Origin: Oscillospiraceae bacterium
Lineage (GTDB): Bacteria; Bacillota; Clostridia; Oscillospirales; UBA929
Length of the DNA stretch: 51,802 nucleotides
NCBI GenBank assembly: GCA_031254575.1
Contig: JAIRUE010000006.1
Span: 1-51,802 of the forward strand
Direction of reading: 5' to 3'
The notes beneath the pieces were generated by a model. That model saw only the letters and a program-made list of their open reading frames with translations. It had not been told where the DNA came from and ran no database searches. Position numbers and translations under genes: made by a program. This document shows, one piece after another, positions 8,646 through 18,800 of the stretch (position 1 is the first letter of the stretch; every line of letters starts with the position of its first letter).

Positions 8646-9068
8646 TTAAAAGCGTCCAAGAATCATCAGCGACACGATCAGCCCGTACAGCGCGATGCCT
8701 TCGGCGAGGCCAACGAACAGCATGGCCTTGCCAAAGAGTTTTTCGTTTTCGGAAATCGCGCCCAGCGCCGCCGAGGCCGCCGCCGCCGTGGCGAGGCCGC
8801 CGCCGATGCCGGACAGGCCGGTGGCCAGCGCCGCCGCGATAAGACCCCAGGACATGTCGGTGATACCGGACGCCGCCGCGGTTTCCGCGTCGGCCGCCAG
8901 CGCGTTGTTCGCGCCGACCAGCCCTGTCAGCAGCACCGCGCCGAAGAAAACGCAAATCTGGCAGAGCAGCGCGGTCTTGGCGCCTTTTCCCCCGGCCCTG
9001 CGCCGGTAAATGGCGTAGAGAGGGGAGACGAGCATGGCGACAGGGATGAGGATGAGCAGATAATCCAT
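8646..9068 (-). CDS. atpK: V-type ATP synthase subunit K (membrane rotor ring)
   Basis: The 140-residue proteolipid has four hydrophobic stretches (about residues 4-21, 32-53, 73-104 and 113-138). The ion-carrying glutamate is E123 in FVGLAEGIALYG. The glycine-rich helix reads GLSGIGGGLA (84-93). In Na+-binding rotor subunits a glutamine is expected in this helix and serine or threonine just after the glutamate; here both are glycine, which points to proton rather than sodium coupling. That is inference from motif alone. It is encoded between subunits I and F with a GGAG ribosome binding site. Confidence 0.93.
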   Translation of the reverse strand: MDYLLILIPVAMLVSPLYAIYRRRAGGKGAKTALLCQICVFFGAVLLTGLVGANNALAADAETAAASGITDMSWGLIAAALATGLSGIGGGLATAAAASAALGAISENEKLFGKAMLFVGLAEGIALYGLIVSLMILGRF

Positions 9069-9082
9069 GGCAAGACGCTCCT

Positions 9083-11005
9083 TTATGATTGATGGGTTTC
9101 CGAATTCAGCGGTTTATACGGTTTGCCCGCGCCGGAGAAGAAACGGCCGAATATCTCATAGTATTCGAGCCTCAGGACCTGTATCGCGACCAAAACCGCT
9201 TCCAGCCCGGCGACGATAAGGTTGCCGGCGACCAGCACGGCAATGTTGCGCGTACCGCCCGGCGACTCAGCCATATTGTAGACCACCGCCATCAGGGAAG
9301 CGTGAGCGATAGCGTAAGCCCCGACGCGCAAAAAGGAGATTGAGTTGGTAATAAACGACAAAAACACGTCGAAGAGTTCAAAGAAACCCGAAATAAAGAA
9401 TCCGCCGAACCCCTCCTCAAAATGAAACGGCTTCTTCTCGCAGAGGTGTGTGATCGGCTCCTTGAGAAACACGACGACCGTGGGGAGCAAAATCATGCAG
9501 GTCAGCGCAACGGACGGAAACGGAGACGTGCCGAACCCGAGAAAGGGCAGCACGGTGAACACAACGCCGGCATACAGCACAAGTCCCGTCAGTGACGCGG
9601 AGCCGAAAAATATTTTTTCAAAATCGCGCTGCCGCACACCGTTTGCGATGTTCAACAGCACCGACAGCGCCACAAGCGCGCTGCCCGCGTAAATGGTGAC
9701 GCGCAATATCGTGAAAATGGACTCGCTCGAATGCAGTACCTTGAAGCCGGGAAGCAGGCTCTCCTCGCCGAAAACGCTCCCGTATACGAAGCCGAAAGCG
9801 GCGCTGCCCGCCGCGCAGTAACACAGCGCCTTGCCCAGCCACATCCCTTTCAGTTTCCACAGCAGCAGACCCGCCAACAGTAACAGTGCGGCGTGGCCGA
9901 CATCGCCGAACATGACGCCGAAAATCAGCGGATACGTAAGCGCCACCAGCGGCGTCGGGTCTATTTCGTTGTAAGCCGGGAGCCCGTACATCTCCACAAA
10001 CGGCTCAAAGGGGCGGAAGACGGGATTGTTTTTGAGCTTGGTGGGCGGCGTGAATTCAGGCAGGGCCTTCTGCTCCTCTTCCTCCACAAGAATGAATGTG
10101 ACGTCCTCCCGCCGCGAAAACGCCCGCTCAAACTTTGCAAACTCCGTCTCGGGAATCCACCCGATCAGATAAAAGCTCTCCTCGGTGCGGGCCGCGTACC
10201 GCCTGATCTCAAACGCGCCCGATATATGGCGGAAGAAGAAGAGGGCGGAGGAAAGGGCGTCGCGCTCCCGCGCGGCGATCTCCGAGAGCTCTTTTGTGAT
10301 GACAGCGATACGGGTCCGGTTCTCTTCCAACTCGGCGCTGATCATCTGTTCCGCCTCCTCGCTGGAGCCGGTCAGCCTGTCAGAAAGGCGGATACGGTCA
10401 AACTGAAGCGACGTAAACAGGGCGTCAACCTTGTCGGCCCCGGCGCGCGGCATCATATACATGCCGTATACATAGTCTTTTTGTATGTCGGTGGTGAAAA
10501 AGAAAACATCCGGGCGGTCCTTGATAACGGGGTAGAAATGATTGAAAATATCGCGGGGAATCCGGCCGAAGCGGAACTTCATGTAGGTGACGTGATACAG
10601 CCCCTCAAGGGGAACGTCAATATCATGCAGGACTTTCAGCTGCGCGAAGAGCTGCTCGTCCTCGGTCACGCGCCCGGTACGGTCCTCCCGTTCCGCCAGA
10701 AGCGCGTCCACACCGGCCTCCAGTTCCATAAGGCGCTCGTCGGTTATGATCCCGTCGGAAGACGGCGCGCCGCCGGTCCCTTTCACCGCCTTGATGTCCA
10801 GCAGCGCCAAAAGGCGCTCTACGCGGCGCAGTCTGTCCAGATACGGGTTTTCCGGATCAAGGGGATGAAGCCCTTTCACCATTTTCATGGTGGAAAGAGC
10901 GGATTCGGGATGAAATTCGTGTCCCACGATACAATCCAGCACAACCGCGTCAAAATCCCGCAGCGGACCGACGACGGTGGCCAGCTTCATACGTGAAACC
11001 GACAA
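9083..11005 (-). CDS. atpI: V-type ATP synthase subunit I (membrane stator)
   Basis: The 640-residue protein has a cytoplasmic N-terminal half (about residues 1-335) that clamps the peripheral stalks and a membrane half with several helices (about 340-615) that forms the ion half-channels beside the K ring. Family features are MKLATVVGPL near the start, PVFRPFEPFVEMYGLPAYNEIDPT in two pieces around 315-340, and GVMFGDVGHAALLLLAGLLLW. The chosen TTG start at 11005 has GGAAGGGA at good spacing; an ATG five codons later has none. Confidence 0.94.
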   Translation of the reverse strand: MSVSRMKLATVVGPLRDFDAVVLDCIVGHEFHPESALSTMKMVKGLHPLDPENPYLDRLRRVERLLALLDIKAVKGTGGAPSSDGIITDERLMELEAGVDALLAEREDRTGRVTEDEQLFAQLKVLHDIDVPLEGLYHVTYMKFRFGRIPRDIFNHFYPVIKDRPDVFFFTTDIQKDYVYGMYMMPRAGADKVDALFTSLQFDRIRLSDRLTGSSEEAEQMISAELEENRTRIAVITKELSEIAARERDALSSALFFFRHISGAFEIRRYAARTEESFYLIGWIPETEFAKFERAFSRREDVTFILVEEEEQKALPEFTPPTKLKNNPVFRPFEPFVEMYGLPAYNEIDPTPLVALTYPLIFGVMFGDVGHAALLLLAGLLLWKLKGMWLGKALCYCAAGSAAFGFVYGSVFGEESLLPGFKVLHSSESIFTILRVTIYAGSALVALSVLLNIANGVRQRDFEKIFFGSASLTGLVLYAGVVFTVLPFLGFGTSPFPSVALTCMILLPTVVVFLKEPITHLCEKKPFHFEEGFGGFFISGFFELFDVFLSFITNSISFLRVGAYAIAHASLMAVVYNMAESPGGTRNIAVLVAGNLIVAGLEAVLVAIQVLRLEYYEIFGRFFSGAGKPYKPLNSETHQS

Positions 11006-11044
11006 AACAATCCCTTCCCTTCCCCGGCGCGCCGGACGGCAATC

Positions 11045-12088
11045 TTACAGCAGGATCAGATATTTTTCCGTAATTTCAGGCGCGAGCCCGTACCGCACGC
11101 TCTCAATAATATGCACAAGATTGTTCAATTCGTTCCGGTACAGGTTAATATAGGCGATCGGCATAAAAACGGAGGGTGTGCCGCCCGCCATTTGCCGCCG
11201 GTAATAGCCCATCAGGAACAGCTGCCCGATCTTCTCCAGCGTGTCTCCGTCCCGCCCTTCCAGAAACGGGCCGTAGTACGTCTTTTTCAAAATCTCACGC
11301 AGGCTGTCTGCGTCTTCCAGCGAGAGCATGGTCTTAAGTTCGACCGGCTTGAGGTGCGCTCCGGCGGGCACAAGATAATGGAAGACGTCGGACAGCAGAG
11401 ACGGATAAAACCGCAGGATACGCTCAACCGTCGTGATGTTTTCCCAGTCGGCCTGAATACCGGTGGCTTCCCGGAGGAGTACCCCGGCCTTGCCTTTCCT
11501 GCCGCGCAGCATCTCCCCGACGGAGCGGTAATAACTGCGCCGCATCTGCGTCTCTATCAGAAAATAAGAGGGAAACTCCCCTCCCAGAGGGCGCAGCCGC
11601 TCGAGCGCGGTGTGGAAATCGGTGTATTTGACGGCTTCGAGCAGATCGTCATACGTCCTGACAGACGAGAGCATGTTGTATTGGATGCGGCTGAATTTCT
11701 TAAAGTATTCGGGCAGTTCAAACGTGTATTCCCCGATGTTGCCGGAAGAAGCCAGGCTTGTGACACGCATGATCTGTTCCATTTCGGCCGTCAGCACGGG
11801 GTATCGCATAACGAGACGGTCACGGCGCTCCACATAGGCGAACAGCCGCAGAAAATGCGCAAAACTGTGCCGCCGGAGAAGGGTTTCCAGCCGGTCGCGG
11901 CGCAAGGCCACCGTATCCACCGACTCGAGCGCACGGCCCCAGTCCGGATGGGCGCGCAGGTAATCCGCCACCTCGGATACCGACTTCATCACAGCTATCC
12001 TGTCATAGTCCTCGCGGCGCAGCCGGTTGCCGAACATGGCCCGGATCTTGGAGGTCACGGCGCCGTAGCGCGACAGATCCCCCGTCAT
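11045..12088 (-). CDS. atpC: V-type ATP synthase subunit C
   Basis: Subunit C is the all-helical adaptor between the central stalk and the K ring. The 347-residue length is typical, and the pattern of three repeated helical modules fits, with YGAVTSKIRAMFGNRL at the start and IAYINLYRNELNNLVHIIESVRYG split across the last 40 residues. The ATG overlaps the stop codon of the preceding small subunit (12085-12088). It is followed by subunit I after 39 bases. Confidence 0.9.
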   Translation of the reverse strand: MTGDLSRYGAVTSKIRAMFGNRLRREDYDRIAVMKSVSEVADYLRAHPDWGRALESVDTVALRRDRLETLLRRHSFAHFLRLFAYVERRDRLVMRYPVLTAEMEQIMRVTSLASSGNIGEYTFELPEYFKKFSRIQYNMLSSVRTYDDLLEAVKYTDFHTALERLRPLGGEFPSYFLIETQMRRSYYRSVGEMLRGRKGKAGVLLREATGIQADWENITTVERILRFYPSLLSDVFHYLVPAGAHLKPVELKTMLSLEDADSLREILKKTYYGPFLEGRDGDTLEKIGQLFLMGYYRRQMAGGTPSVFMPIAYINLYRNELNNLVHIIESVRYGLAPEITEKYLILL

Positions 12089-12405
12089 GCGGAGTCAAAG
12101 ACCATCGCGTAGATTTTCTCAATCCACGCGGCACGGTTTTCGGCGTAGAGCTTTTCCATCGCGTCCATGTCCGCGCGGTGGCGCTCGTTGATCTCCCGGA
12201 TGGCATTGTCGGTATGCTCGTTTTCCGTTGCCTTCACCGCGCCGACGCGCTGTTCAGCCTGCGCGAAATAATCCCGCCGCACGTTTTCCGCGTTGGCCCG
12301 CAGATCCTCGCGCAGATTCAGTTTCTTCTCCTTCGCCTCGGCGGCAAGCGCCTGCGCCTGATGCTCGGCCTCAATGATATTGCTGATAAGATCCGTATGC
12401 TTCAC
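12085..12405 (-). CDS. V-type ATP synthase subunit H/G (peripheral stalk helix)
   Basis: The 106-residue product is almost wholly helical and highly charged (KHTDLISNIIEAEHQAQALA, AKEKKLNLREDLRANAE), as expected of the stalk subunit that forms a right-handed coiled coil with subunit E. It is the first gene of the ATPase operon. An in-frame ATG at 12429 exists, but the GTG at 12405 has GGAGG seven bases upstream. Naming of this subunit differs between systems (G, H or F), so no symbol is given. Confidence 0.82.
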   Translation of the reverse strand: MKHTDLISNIIEAEHQAQALAAEAKEKKLNLREDLRANAENVRRDYFAQAEQRVGAVKATENEHTDNAIREINERHRADMDAMEKLYAENRAAWIEKIYAMVFDSA

Positions 12406-12443
12406 GGCGGCGCCTCCTTCACTCCCCACTCTATCTCAATCCT

Positions 12444-12452
12444 ATCATAGCA
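12444..12452 (-). promoter_or_regulatory. Extended -10 promoter of the V-type ATPase operon
   Basis: On the minus strand TGCTATGAT forms an extended -10 element about 40 bases before the first ATPase gene. No clear -35 hexamer was found at 16-18 bases. The remaining sequence up to the addA stop codon at 12544 is AT-rich and shows no other feature. Confidence 0.45.
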
Positions 12453-12543
12453 CCAAACGAACAGGAATACTATATGGTTTTTTTGCACAAATATTGTTGC
12501 ATCCTGTCCGCGCTTTATAGCAAAATCGCACTACTTTTGATTC

Positions 12544-15500
12544 TTATATGGAAACTTCCGCCCCCGTTGCCAGAAAGATCAAAACCCTCTCGGCGACAAC
12601 CCGGCCGGTCATGGCGGCCAGCGCCGCCGCGTACGCCTCCATCTGCGGCTTGTACCGTTCGGCCCGAATCCACTCGCCGCCGCGCCCAACCCGGTCTGTC
12701 TTGAAATCCAGCAAAACTACCCCCTCCGGCGTTTCATAGAAGCAGTCGATGACGCCCTGCAACAGCACCTTTTCCCCTTCCGGCAGCGTAAGGCCCGGCA
12801 CGTCGCCGTTTCCGACCAGCAGCGAAAACTTCTGCTCCCGCCGCAAGTCTTGCGCCGCTATGAGCGCCTTTGCGCGCGGGGTCTGAAAAAACGCTCTCAG
12901 CGCGTCCGCGTCGACGGCGCCGGCCTGTCCGTCCGAGAGCAGCATGTTTGCGCGCAGGCGCTCCGTCTCCGCCTCGACGCCGCCGGAGGCGGCGCATTTT
13001 TCGAAGTCGGCAAACTGAAGAAACAAGTGGATTGCCGTCCCCCGGCCGGTTGGGGACGCGTACTCCCTCTCTCCGGCCCCGCCGTCAAGAAACGCGGGCC
13101 GCGCGAGCGGGGAGCGGCGTTCTCCGGGAAAGGGCGCGTATTCGGCCGCGTCCTCATGAACCTGTTCGTCCGGGTAACGCCCTTTCAGCCCGGTGGCGGT
13201 CATCTTGGACGGCGTATCCACGGCGTCGGGGTAAGGATAACGCCAATCCGGCTCAGGCGGCCGCGCGGGACGCTCCGAAGGCTCCGGTCCGGGCGGGACG
13301 GCCGGAGAGGCCGGTTCCGGGTCGGAGCGTTTCCAGCGGGGATCGCGCACCTTCAGAAGCCACGACGCGACGGTGGGATTGAGGATCAGGTCGCCTTTTG
13401 TGAGCATTGGGAGCGCTTCCCCCTCCAAAGGCGCGCCGCAGGAGAGGATGAGCCTCTTTTCGGCGCGCGTCATTGCCACATAGAGCAGACGGAGTTCCTC
13501 GGCGCGGGTTTCGCTGTCCTTCGCCGCCTGTACCGCGCGATAAGAGGGAGTGGGATATTCGGAGAACTCGTCCCGCCGTTTTACGCCCAGTCCCAGGCGC
13601 GGATGGGCCAAAAGCCGGGCGTATTGGTCCTGCAGGTTGAGTTTTTTGGAGAGTCCCGCCACGACGACGACCGGGAATTCCAACCCCTTGGCTCCGTGGA
13701 TACTGAGGATGCGCACCCCGCCGCCTTCCCCTGAGACGTTCCGCCCGGACGCGGGTACGGCCGAAACGTCCTGCTTGCGCAGCCAGTCGGGCAGACCGCG
13801 GAGCTCGCCGCCGTATCCGCGCAAAACCTCCGGCAGAAGCAGCAGGTTTTCCCGGGCGGCGGAGCCTGCCTTTTCCAGAAAACCGGAATCAGCCGTCACG
13901 CGCGCCGCGAGGACATAGGGAGGCAGATCGGAGGCCAGTTCCCGCCATGTTTGAAACATGGAATAAAACGTGATGACTTTCTCATCCCGCGACAGCGGCA
14001 GACAACCGCACAGCGGCCCGTCCGCCAGGGAGCGCAGCGCCGCCAGTTCGTCGGGGGTACAGGCCGTTATAGGGCTGCGAAGGACGGAAACCAGCGGCAC
14101 GTCCAGCCGCGCGTTGTCGATAACCTCCAGCGCCGACAGCATGGTCAGGATCTCGGGACGGTCAAAATACCCCTCTCCCGGCGGGGCGGCGCAGGTCAGC
14201 CCCTCGCGCTCCAGCGCCGCCCGGTACTCCGGCAGGCGGTTTTTGGGCGAACGCATCAGAATGACGCATTCGTCCGCCCCTGCCTCCCCGCTCTCCACCA
14301 ATTTCCGCAGTCTCCGCGCGACCCTCTCCGCCTCGTCTCCGCTTCCCGTGAGCAGTTCGACCGGAGCGCCGTCTCCGCCGTCCTTTCCGGAAATCAGAAA
14401 TTCGTCCTCCCGCAACAAACCGGTCTCCGGGCACTCAATACGCGAAAAAATATGGTTTACCGCGTCAAGGATAGGCTTTGCCGAGCGGAAATTTTTCGTC
14501 AGGAAAACCCGGCACGGCGCGTCTTCAAGCTTTTTCCGGAAAATACCCGGCTCGGCCATTTGAAAACGGTATATGGACTGGCGCGTGTCGCCCACATAGA
14601 AGACGCTGCCGCCGTCGCGGCTGAGCGCCGAGATGATGGCATCCTGAAGCGGATTGATGTCCTGTACCTCGTCGACAAGAATCTCGGTAAACCGCGCGGA
14701 AGGGTTATCGGCCAGCAGTTTGAGAGCCATACGCTCAATATCGGAAAACTCCAGAACGGCGAGCCGCAGTTTTTCCGCCGTCAGCGCCTCGTCAAAGGCC
14801 CGAACCGCCTCATAAAGCCCCTCCAGCAGCGGGGACAGGGCGGAAACGTCCCGCAGATGCGACTCCAGCGTTCCGAAAAAGAGCGGCCTGAGCCTTTCAA
14901 ACGCCTTTTTCCATCCCTCCCGCAGTATTTTGAACGCGCCGGCTTCCGGCGGCGGTTCCGCGTCCCCCGTTTTTAACGCCTTGAGTTTCTCAAAGGTGCA
15001 GCTTTCGGTAAACTGTGAAATTTCGTCCCAGTTTTTTCGCCTGAGAACCTCTTCCAAGCGCTCAATTCCGGCGAGATCCTGTAACAGTGTGACGCCGTAT
15101 GTATCGCGCAGAGCCCCGCCGCGGACCGCCGGAACCATTTGCCTGTAGTCCCGGAGAAACGCTTCCGTGACGCATAACGCCTGCTCAAAAAGAATCCCCT
15201 GCCAGTCCGCGCCGGGAAAGGATGCCGTCTTTTCCCTCAGCCAGCCCATCGGGTCGGCATGACAGCGCGTTTGCTGCCAAATGTGCAGAATCAAATCACC
15301 CAGCGCCCGGTCGCCGCGCTCGTCGCCGTATGTGTCCGCGCAAAGCCGGAACGGCAGCTTTGATCCTCCGTGGCCGTCCGGACCGGCTGTTGACAGCGAA
15401 GCGGGGTCCTCCGAATATGCCTGTTCATAAAGCGTGTCCAGCGTTTCCTCCAGCACCCGGGCCCGCAGCAGTTCCATCTCCGCCGCGTCGCCCGTGCGGA

Positions 15501-15864
15501 AACCCGAGGGCAGTCCGGCTTCCGCCGCGTTTTCAAGGATGATCTCGCGGCAATAGGCGTCCAGCGTGCCGATTCGGGCCGTGTAGACACGCTTCATCTG
15601 CTCCCGCAGGTGTTCGTTGTCCGGCGCTTCCTCCGACAGTTCCCGCAGGCGGGAAAAAATGCGGCTTCGCAATTCCCCGGCGGCGGCGCGGGTGTAGGTC
15701 ACGACCAAAAACTCGTCGATATGCCGGGGTCGGTCCGGGTCGTTGACATACCCCATCAGCCGCTCGGTCAAAACGCGCGTCTTGCCCGCGCCGGCGGCGG
15801 CCGATACCAGGACGGTACGGTTTCGCAGACTGACGGCCATCTGTTGTTCCGCCGTTAACGCCAT
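12544..15864 (-). CDS. addA: AddA, helicase-nuclease subunit of the AddAB recombination complex
   Basis: AddA is a 3'-5' UvrD-like helicase with a C-terminal nuclease that, with AddB, resects double-strand ends up to Chi and loads RecA. The 1106-residue protein has Walker A AAAGAGKT at 22-29, the helicase motifs ILVDEVQDINPLQ and VGDTRQSIYRF, and LRLLYVAMTRAEKRLIL. The C-terminal nuclease site is intact: D1040 in GVIDCFYE, D1053 and K1055 in LLDFKTD. It is a little shorter than the Bacillus protein. It follows addB after four bases. Confidence 0.95.
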   Translation of the reverse strand: MALTAEQQMAVSLRNRTVLVSAAAGAGKTRVLTERLMGYVNDPDRPRHIDEFLVVTYTRAAAGELRSRIFSRLRELSEEAPDNEHLREQMKRVYTARIGTLDAYCREIILENAAEAGLPSGFRTGDAAEMELLRARVLEETLDTLYEQAYSEDPASLSTAGPDGHGGSKLPFRLCADTYGDERGDRALGDLILHIWQQTRCHADPMGWLREKTASFPGADWQGILFEQALCVTEAFLRDYRQMVPAVRGGALRDTYGVTLLQDLAGIERLEEVLRRKNWDEISQFTESCTFEKLKALKTGDAEPPPEAGAFKILREGWKKAFERLRPLFFGTLESHLRDVSALSPLLEGLYEAVRAFDEALTAEKLRLAVLEFSDIERMALKLLADNPSARFTEILVDEVQDINPLQDAIISALSRDGGSVFYVGDTRQSIYRFQMAEPGIFRKKLEDAPCRVFLTKNFRSAKPILDAVNHIFSRIECPETGLLREDEFLISGKDGGDGAPVELLTGSGDEAERVARRLRKLVESGEAGADECVILMRSPKNRLPEYRAALEREGLTCAAPPGEGYFDRPEILTMLSALEVIDNARLDVPLVSVLRSPITACTPDELAALRSLADGPLCGCLPLSRDEKVITFYSMFQTWRELASDLPPYVLAARVTADSGFLEKAGSAARENLLLLPEVLRGYGGELRGLPDWLRKQDVSAVPASGRNVSGEGGGVRILSIHGAKGLEFPVVVVAGLSKKLNLQDQYARLLAHPRLGLGVKRRDEFSEYPTPSYRAVQAAKDSETRAEELRLLYVAMTRAEKRLILSCGAPLEGEALPMLTKGDLILNPTVASWLLKVRDPRWKRSDPEPASPAVPPGPEPSERPARPPEPDWRYPYPDAVDTPSKMTATGLKGRYPDEQVHEDAAEYAPFPGERRSPLARPAFLDGGAGEREYASPTGRGTAIHLFLQFADFEKCAASGGVEAETERLRANMLLSDGQAGAVDADALRAFFQTPRAKALIAAQDLRREQKFSLLVGNGDVPGLTLPEGEKVLLQGVIDCFYETPEGVVLLDFKTDRVGRGGEWIRAERYKPQMEAYAAALAAMTGRVVAERVLIFLATGAEVSI

Positions 15865-15868
15865 ACAA

Positions 15869-18800
15869 TCACCTCACATAGGGGCGCGGCTTGTCCATGG
15901 TTTCGTCAAAATGACAGGCGGCGCGGTAGTCGCACCGTCCGCAGGGAGCTTCCCTCAAATCGAGCGGAGCGGCGTCGACGCGGCCGCGGGCAACCTCGCG
16001 CGCCATATCGCGTACCAGCCGTCCGACCTGTGTTTGAAGCGCGTCCATCTCTTCGGGAGACGCCACCGAGGCTCTCTTGGAAAAAGAGCCGTCCCTGTTG
16101 AACGAAACCGGCAAAACTCCCCCGTCCCGGCGCACGCGGTCATCCATCGCCTCCAGCAGTTCAGGATCGCCAAGCAGCAGCCCGCTGTGCCGGAAAACAG
16201 GGGACGCTTCCGCTTCCTCCCGCGTCAGCGGCCGGTCGGAACGCACCGTGACCTCGCGGGACGACACATATAAAACACCCGCCGCTTCCGCTTTCGGAAC
16301 GCCGAAGCGTTCCGGAGCAAGACGGCGCAGCAGAAACAGGTAGAGCGGCATCTGCGCGCTCAGGCCGTTGCAGACGTCGGACAGCGAAAAGCTCTTACCG
16401 CCTGTTTTATAATCGACAACGCGCAGATAGAGCGTATCGCCTTTAACGAAACCGTCCGCGCGGTCGGCGACGCCCCGCAGCTTATAGGATGACGGAGCCT
16501 CCGGAGATAAGCCGGTCAGCGGCGTCTCAAGGCTTTCGACCGGCAGTTCAAAGCCAAGGGGGGTAAACTTAGAATGAACAAACTCATCCCACATCCGCCC
16601 CGCGAGCATCGAAGCGGCACGGGCGAGTCTCGCGCCCTGCGCGAGCAGGCGCGGCGTCCCTACGCCGCCGCGCCGCAGGACTTCGTCCTGCCTCGCCCGA
16701 GCCTGGCGTTCGGCGAAACGGCATACTTCCTCCTTTGGAAGCGCCGCGAAGCCGCCGCGTTCCATGACGTATCTGGCGCACTGTTCCAGAATAACGTGCA
16801 GCTCGCGCCCCACGTCCAGCGGTGTAAAGCCGGGCTCCGGGCGGAGGGCGGCGCGAAGCCCGTAACGCATAAAGTAGGAAAAGGGGCATAGGGAAAAGGT
16901 TTCCACGCGCGACGCCGACAGGCGCAGCGTGTTCCCGTACAGCGCGGCGGCGCTTTGCGCGGAGAGCGGACAGCGTAAAACCGCGACCGGGTTTACGGGT
17001 GGCGCCGGAGGCGGGACGGGCTTTACCGGAACGCCGAAAAGCCCGGAGATTTTGTCTATGAAATCGGCGCGTCCGTCATCCTTTGGGTTTCGCGCCGACG
17101 GATAGGTGACAATGAGCTTTTGACTTGGCAGCGTACAGGCTGTGTAAAGATTATACAATTCACGCTCGATCCGGGCGGGAGGGTCGGGGGGCAGTTCGCA
17201 CCCCGCTTCCGCCAGCGCGGCGCGCTCCTCACCGGAAAGCAGCCCCTCCCCGGACGAACGCGCCGGGACCTTGTCTCCGCAGGCCCCGATATAGATGACG
17301 GCCGGAAACGGCAGCCGGGGAAACCGGCTCTGGTCGCCCGTGTGAACGCGGTCGAGCGACGCGGGGATACTGCCGACGGAATATCCCGATAAAACCAAAA
17401 GGCAGAGCTCGCAAAACTCACCCGCCGCCATCTCCTCGTCGCCCAGCAATCCCGCGCACTGGTCAAGGCTTTTGCAGAAAAGCTCCCACATCTGCCCGCA
17501 CTCGGCGGCGAGCTTATGCTCGCCCGCCGACGTAAGCGCCCGCGTCCGCGCCTCTATGCCCTCCGGTACGCCCAGCGCCTCCAACGCGCGATAAAGTCCC
17601 TCCGCGCACTGCCTCGCCGTCTTGCCGGACAACTTCTTCAGCGCGGACGCGACGCGGCGGCGGACGGCGTTGATCCGCGCCAGTTCCCCCAGTTCCGCTT
17701 CCGACGGCTCGCCGTGCCAGCCGCCGGGCGGACGCGTCCAGTCGCTCTTCCCTGAAAAGCGGCCGCCGCGCGGATTCCAGCGGCGCAGATAGTTTTCCGT
17801 CAAATCGGCATCGGAGGCCGGAACGGGCAGCAGCTCCGTACGCAGCAGGCGCATCACATCGTCGGCGCGGTATCCGTACAAAACGCAGTCGGCGGCGGCG
17901 CGGATACAGCGGGACAGGGGTTTTTGGGACATCTCGTCCATCCGGTCGGAAAACACGGGCACGCGGTATTGAGGAAAGAGGCTTTCAATCAGCGGCGCGT
18001 ACGCCGTATAATCCGACGCGATGACCGCGATGTCGCGCCAGCGGTACCCCTCGTCCCGCACTAAACGGACGGCGCTCTCGGCGGCAAACCGGACCTCCGC
18101 CGCCTCGCACGGCGCGGCGTACAGTTCCACCGGCGCAAAGGAGTAAACGGATAACGCTCTTTCCGGGTGCAATTCCCCGGCCTGGACAAACGCGCGGCGT
18201 ACGGCCGCGCGGTCAAACCAGCACTTTTCCATATACTGTATCGCGGGGGAGCGCCCCTGAGAGGGCCTGTCCACCGTAATATGTTCCACTTCCCGCGGAA
18301 AATGCGCCGCGAACTGCCGCGCCGTGGCGTGCAGCGGGGCAAAACCGCGCTCCCCAAGTTCTCCGCAAAAGAGGATGGTGAACGACGCCGCGCCGTCCGC
18401 CAGCGCCGTCAGCAAAAGCCTCTCCTGTGGGGTGAACGACGCGAAATGGCTCACAAAGAGATGGCTGTTTGCGCAAAAACGGACGCTTTTGGCCTTTTCC
18501 CACGCCAGCGTTACCCTGTCTCTCGGGTCCATCGCGCCCTGTGCGCAAAACATATCATACGCGGCGAAAATCAAAGCGAGGTCGAAGAGCTTTACGCCGG
18601 ACACGCCGGGGGTTTCCGCGCCCGCGCGTTCCAGAATGCCCGGCGTGACGCGGTAGCATTTGCATTCGTCCAGCGCCTGTATGAGGCCCGGCAAAAAACC
18701 GGGTTTCGCGGCCAGAATATTCAGCGCCTTCAGCTGCCCGGCAACCGAACGCACGGCGCGGCGCATGACGAGCAGCCTCCCGCCCCCGTCAAGCACCGGG

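Noticed and set aside
8620..8955. Upstream extension of the subunit F frame to 8955
   Set aside because: It overlaps subunit K in another frame and lacks family similarity; the strong GGAGGT site fixes the start at 8619.
12453..12543. Terminator after addA
   Set aside because: Only weak stems without a T tract could be drawn; none is convincing.
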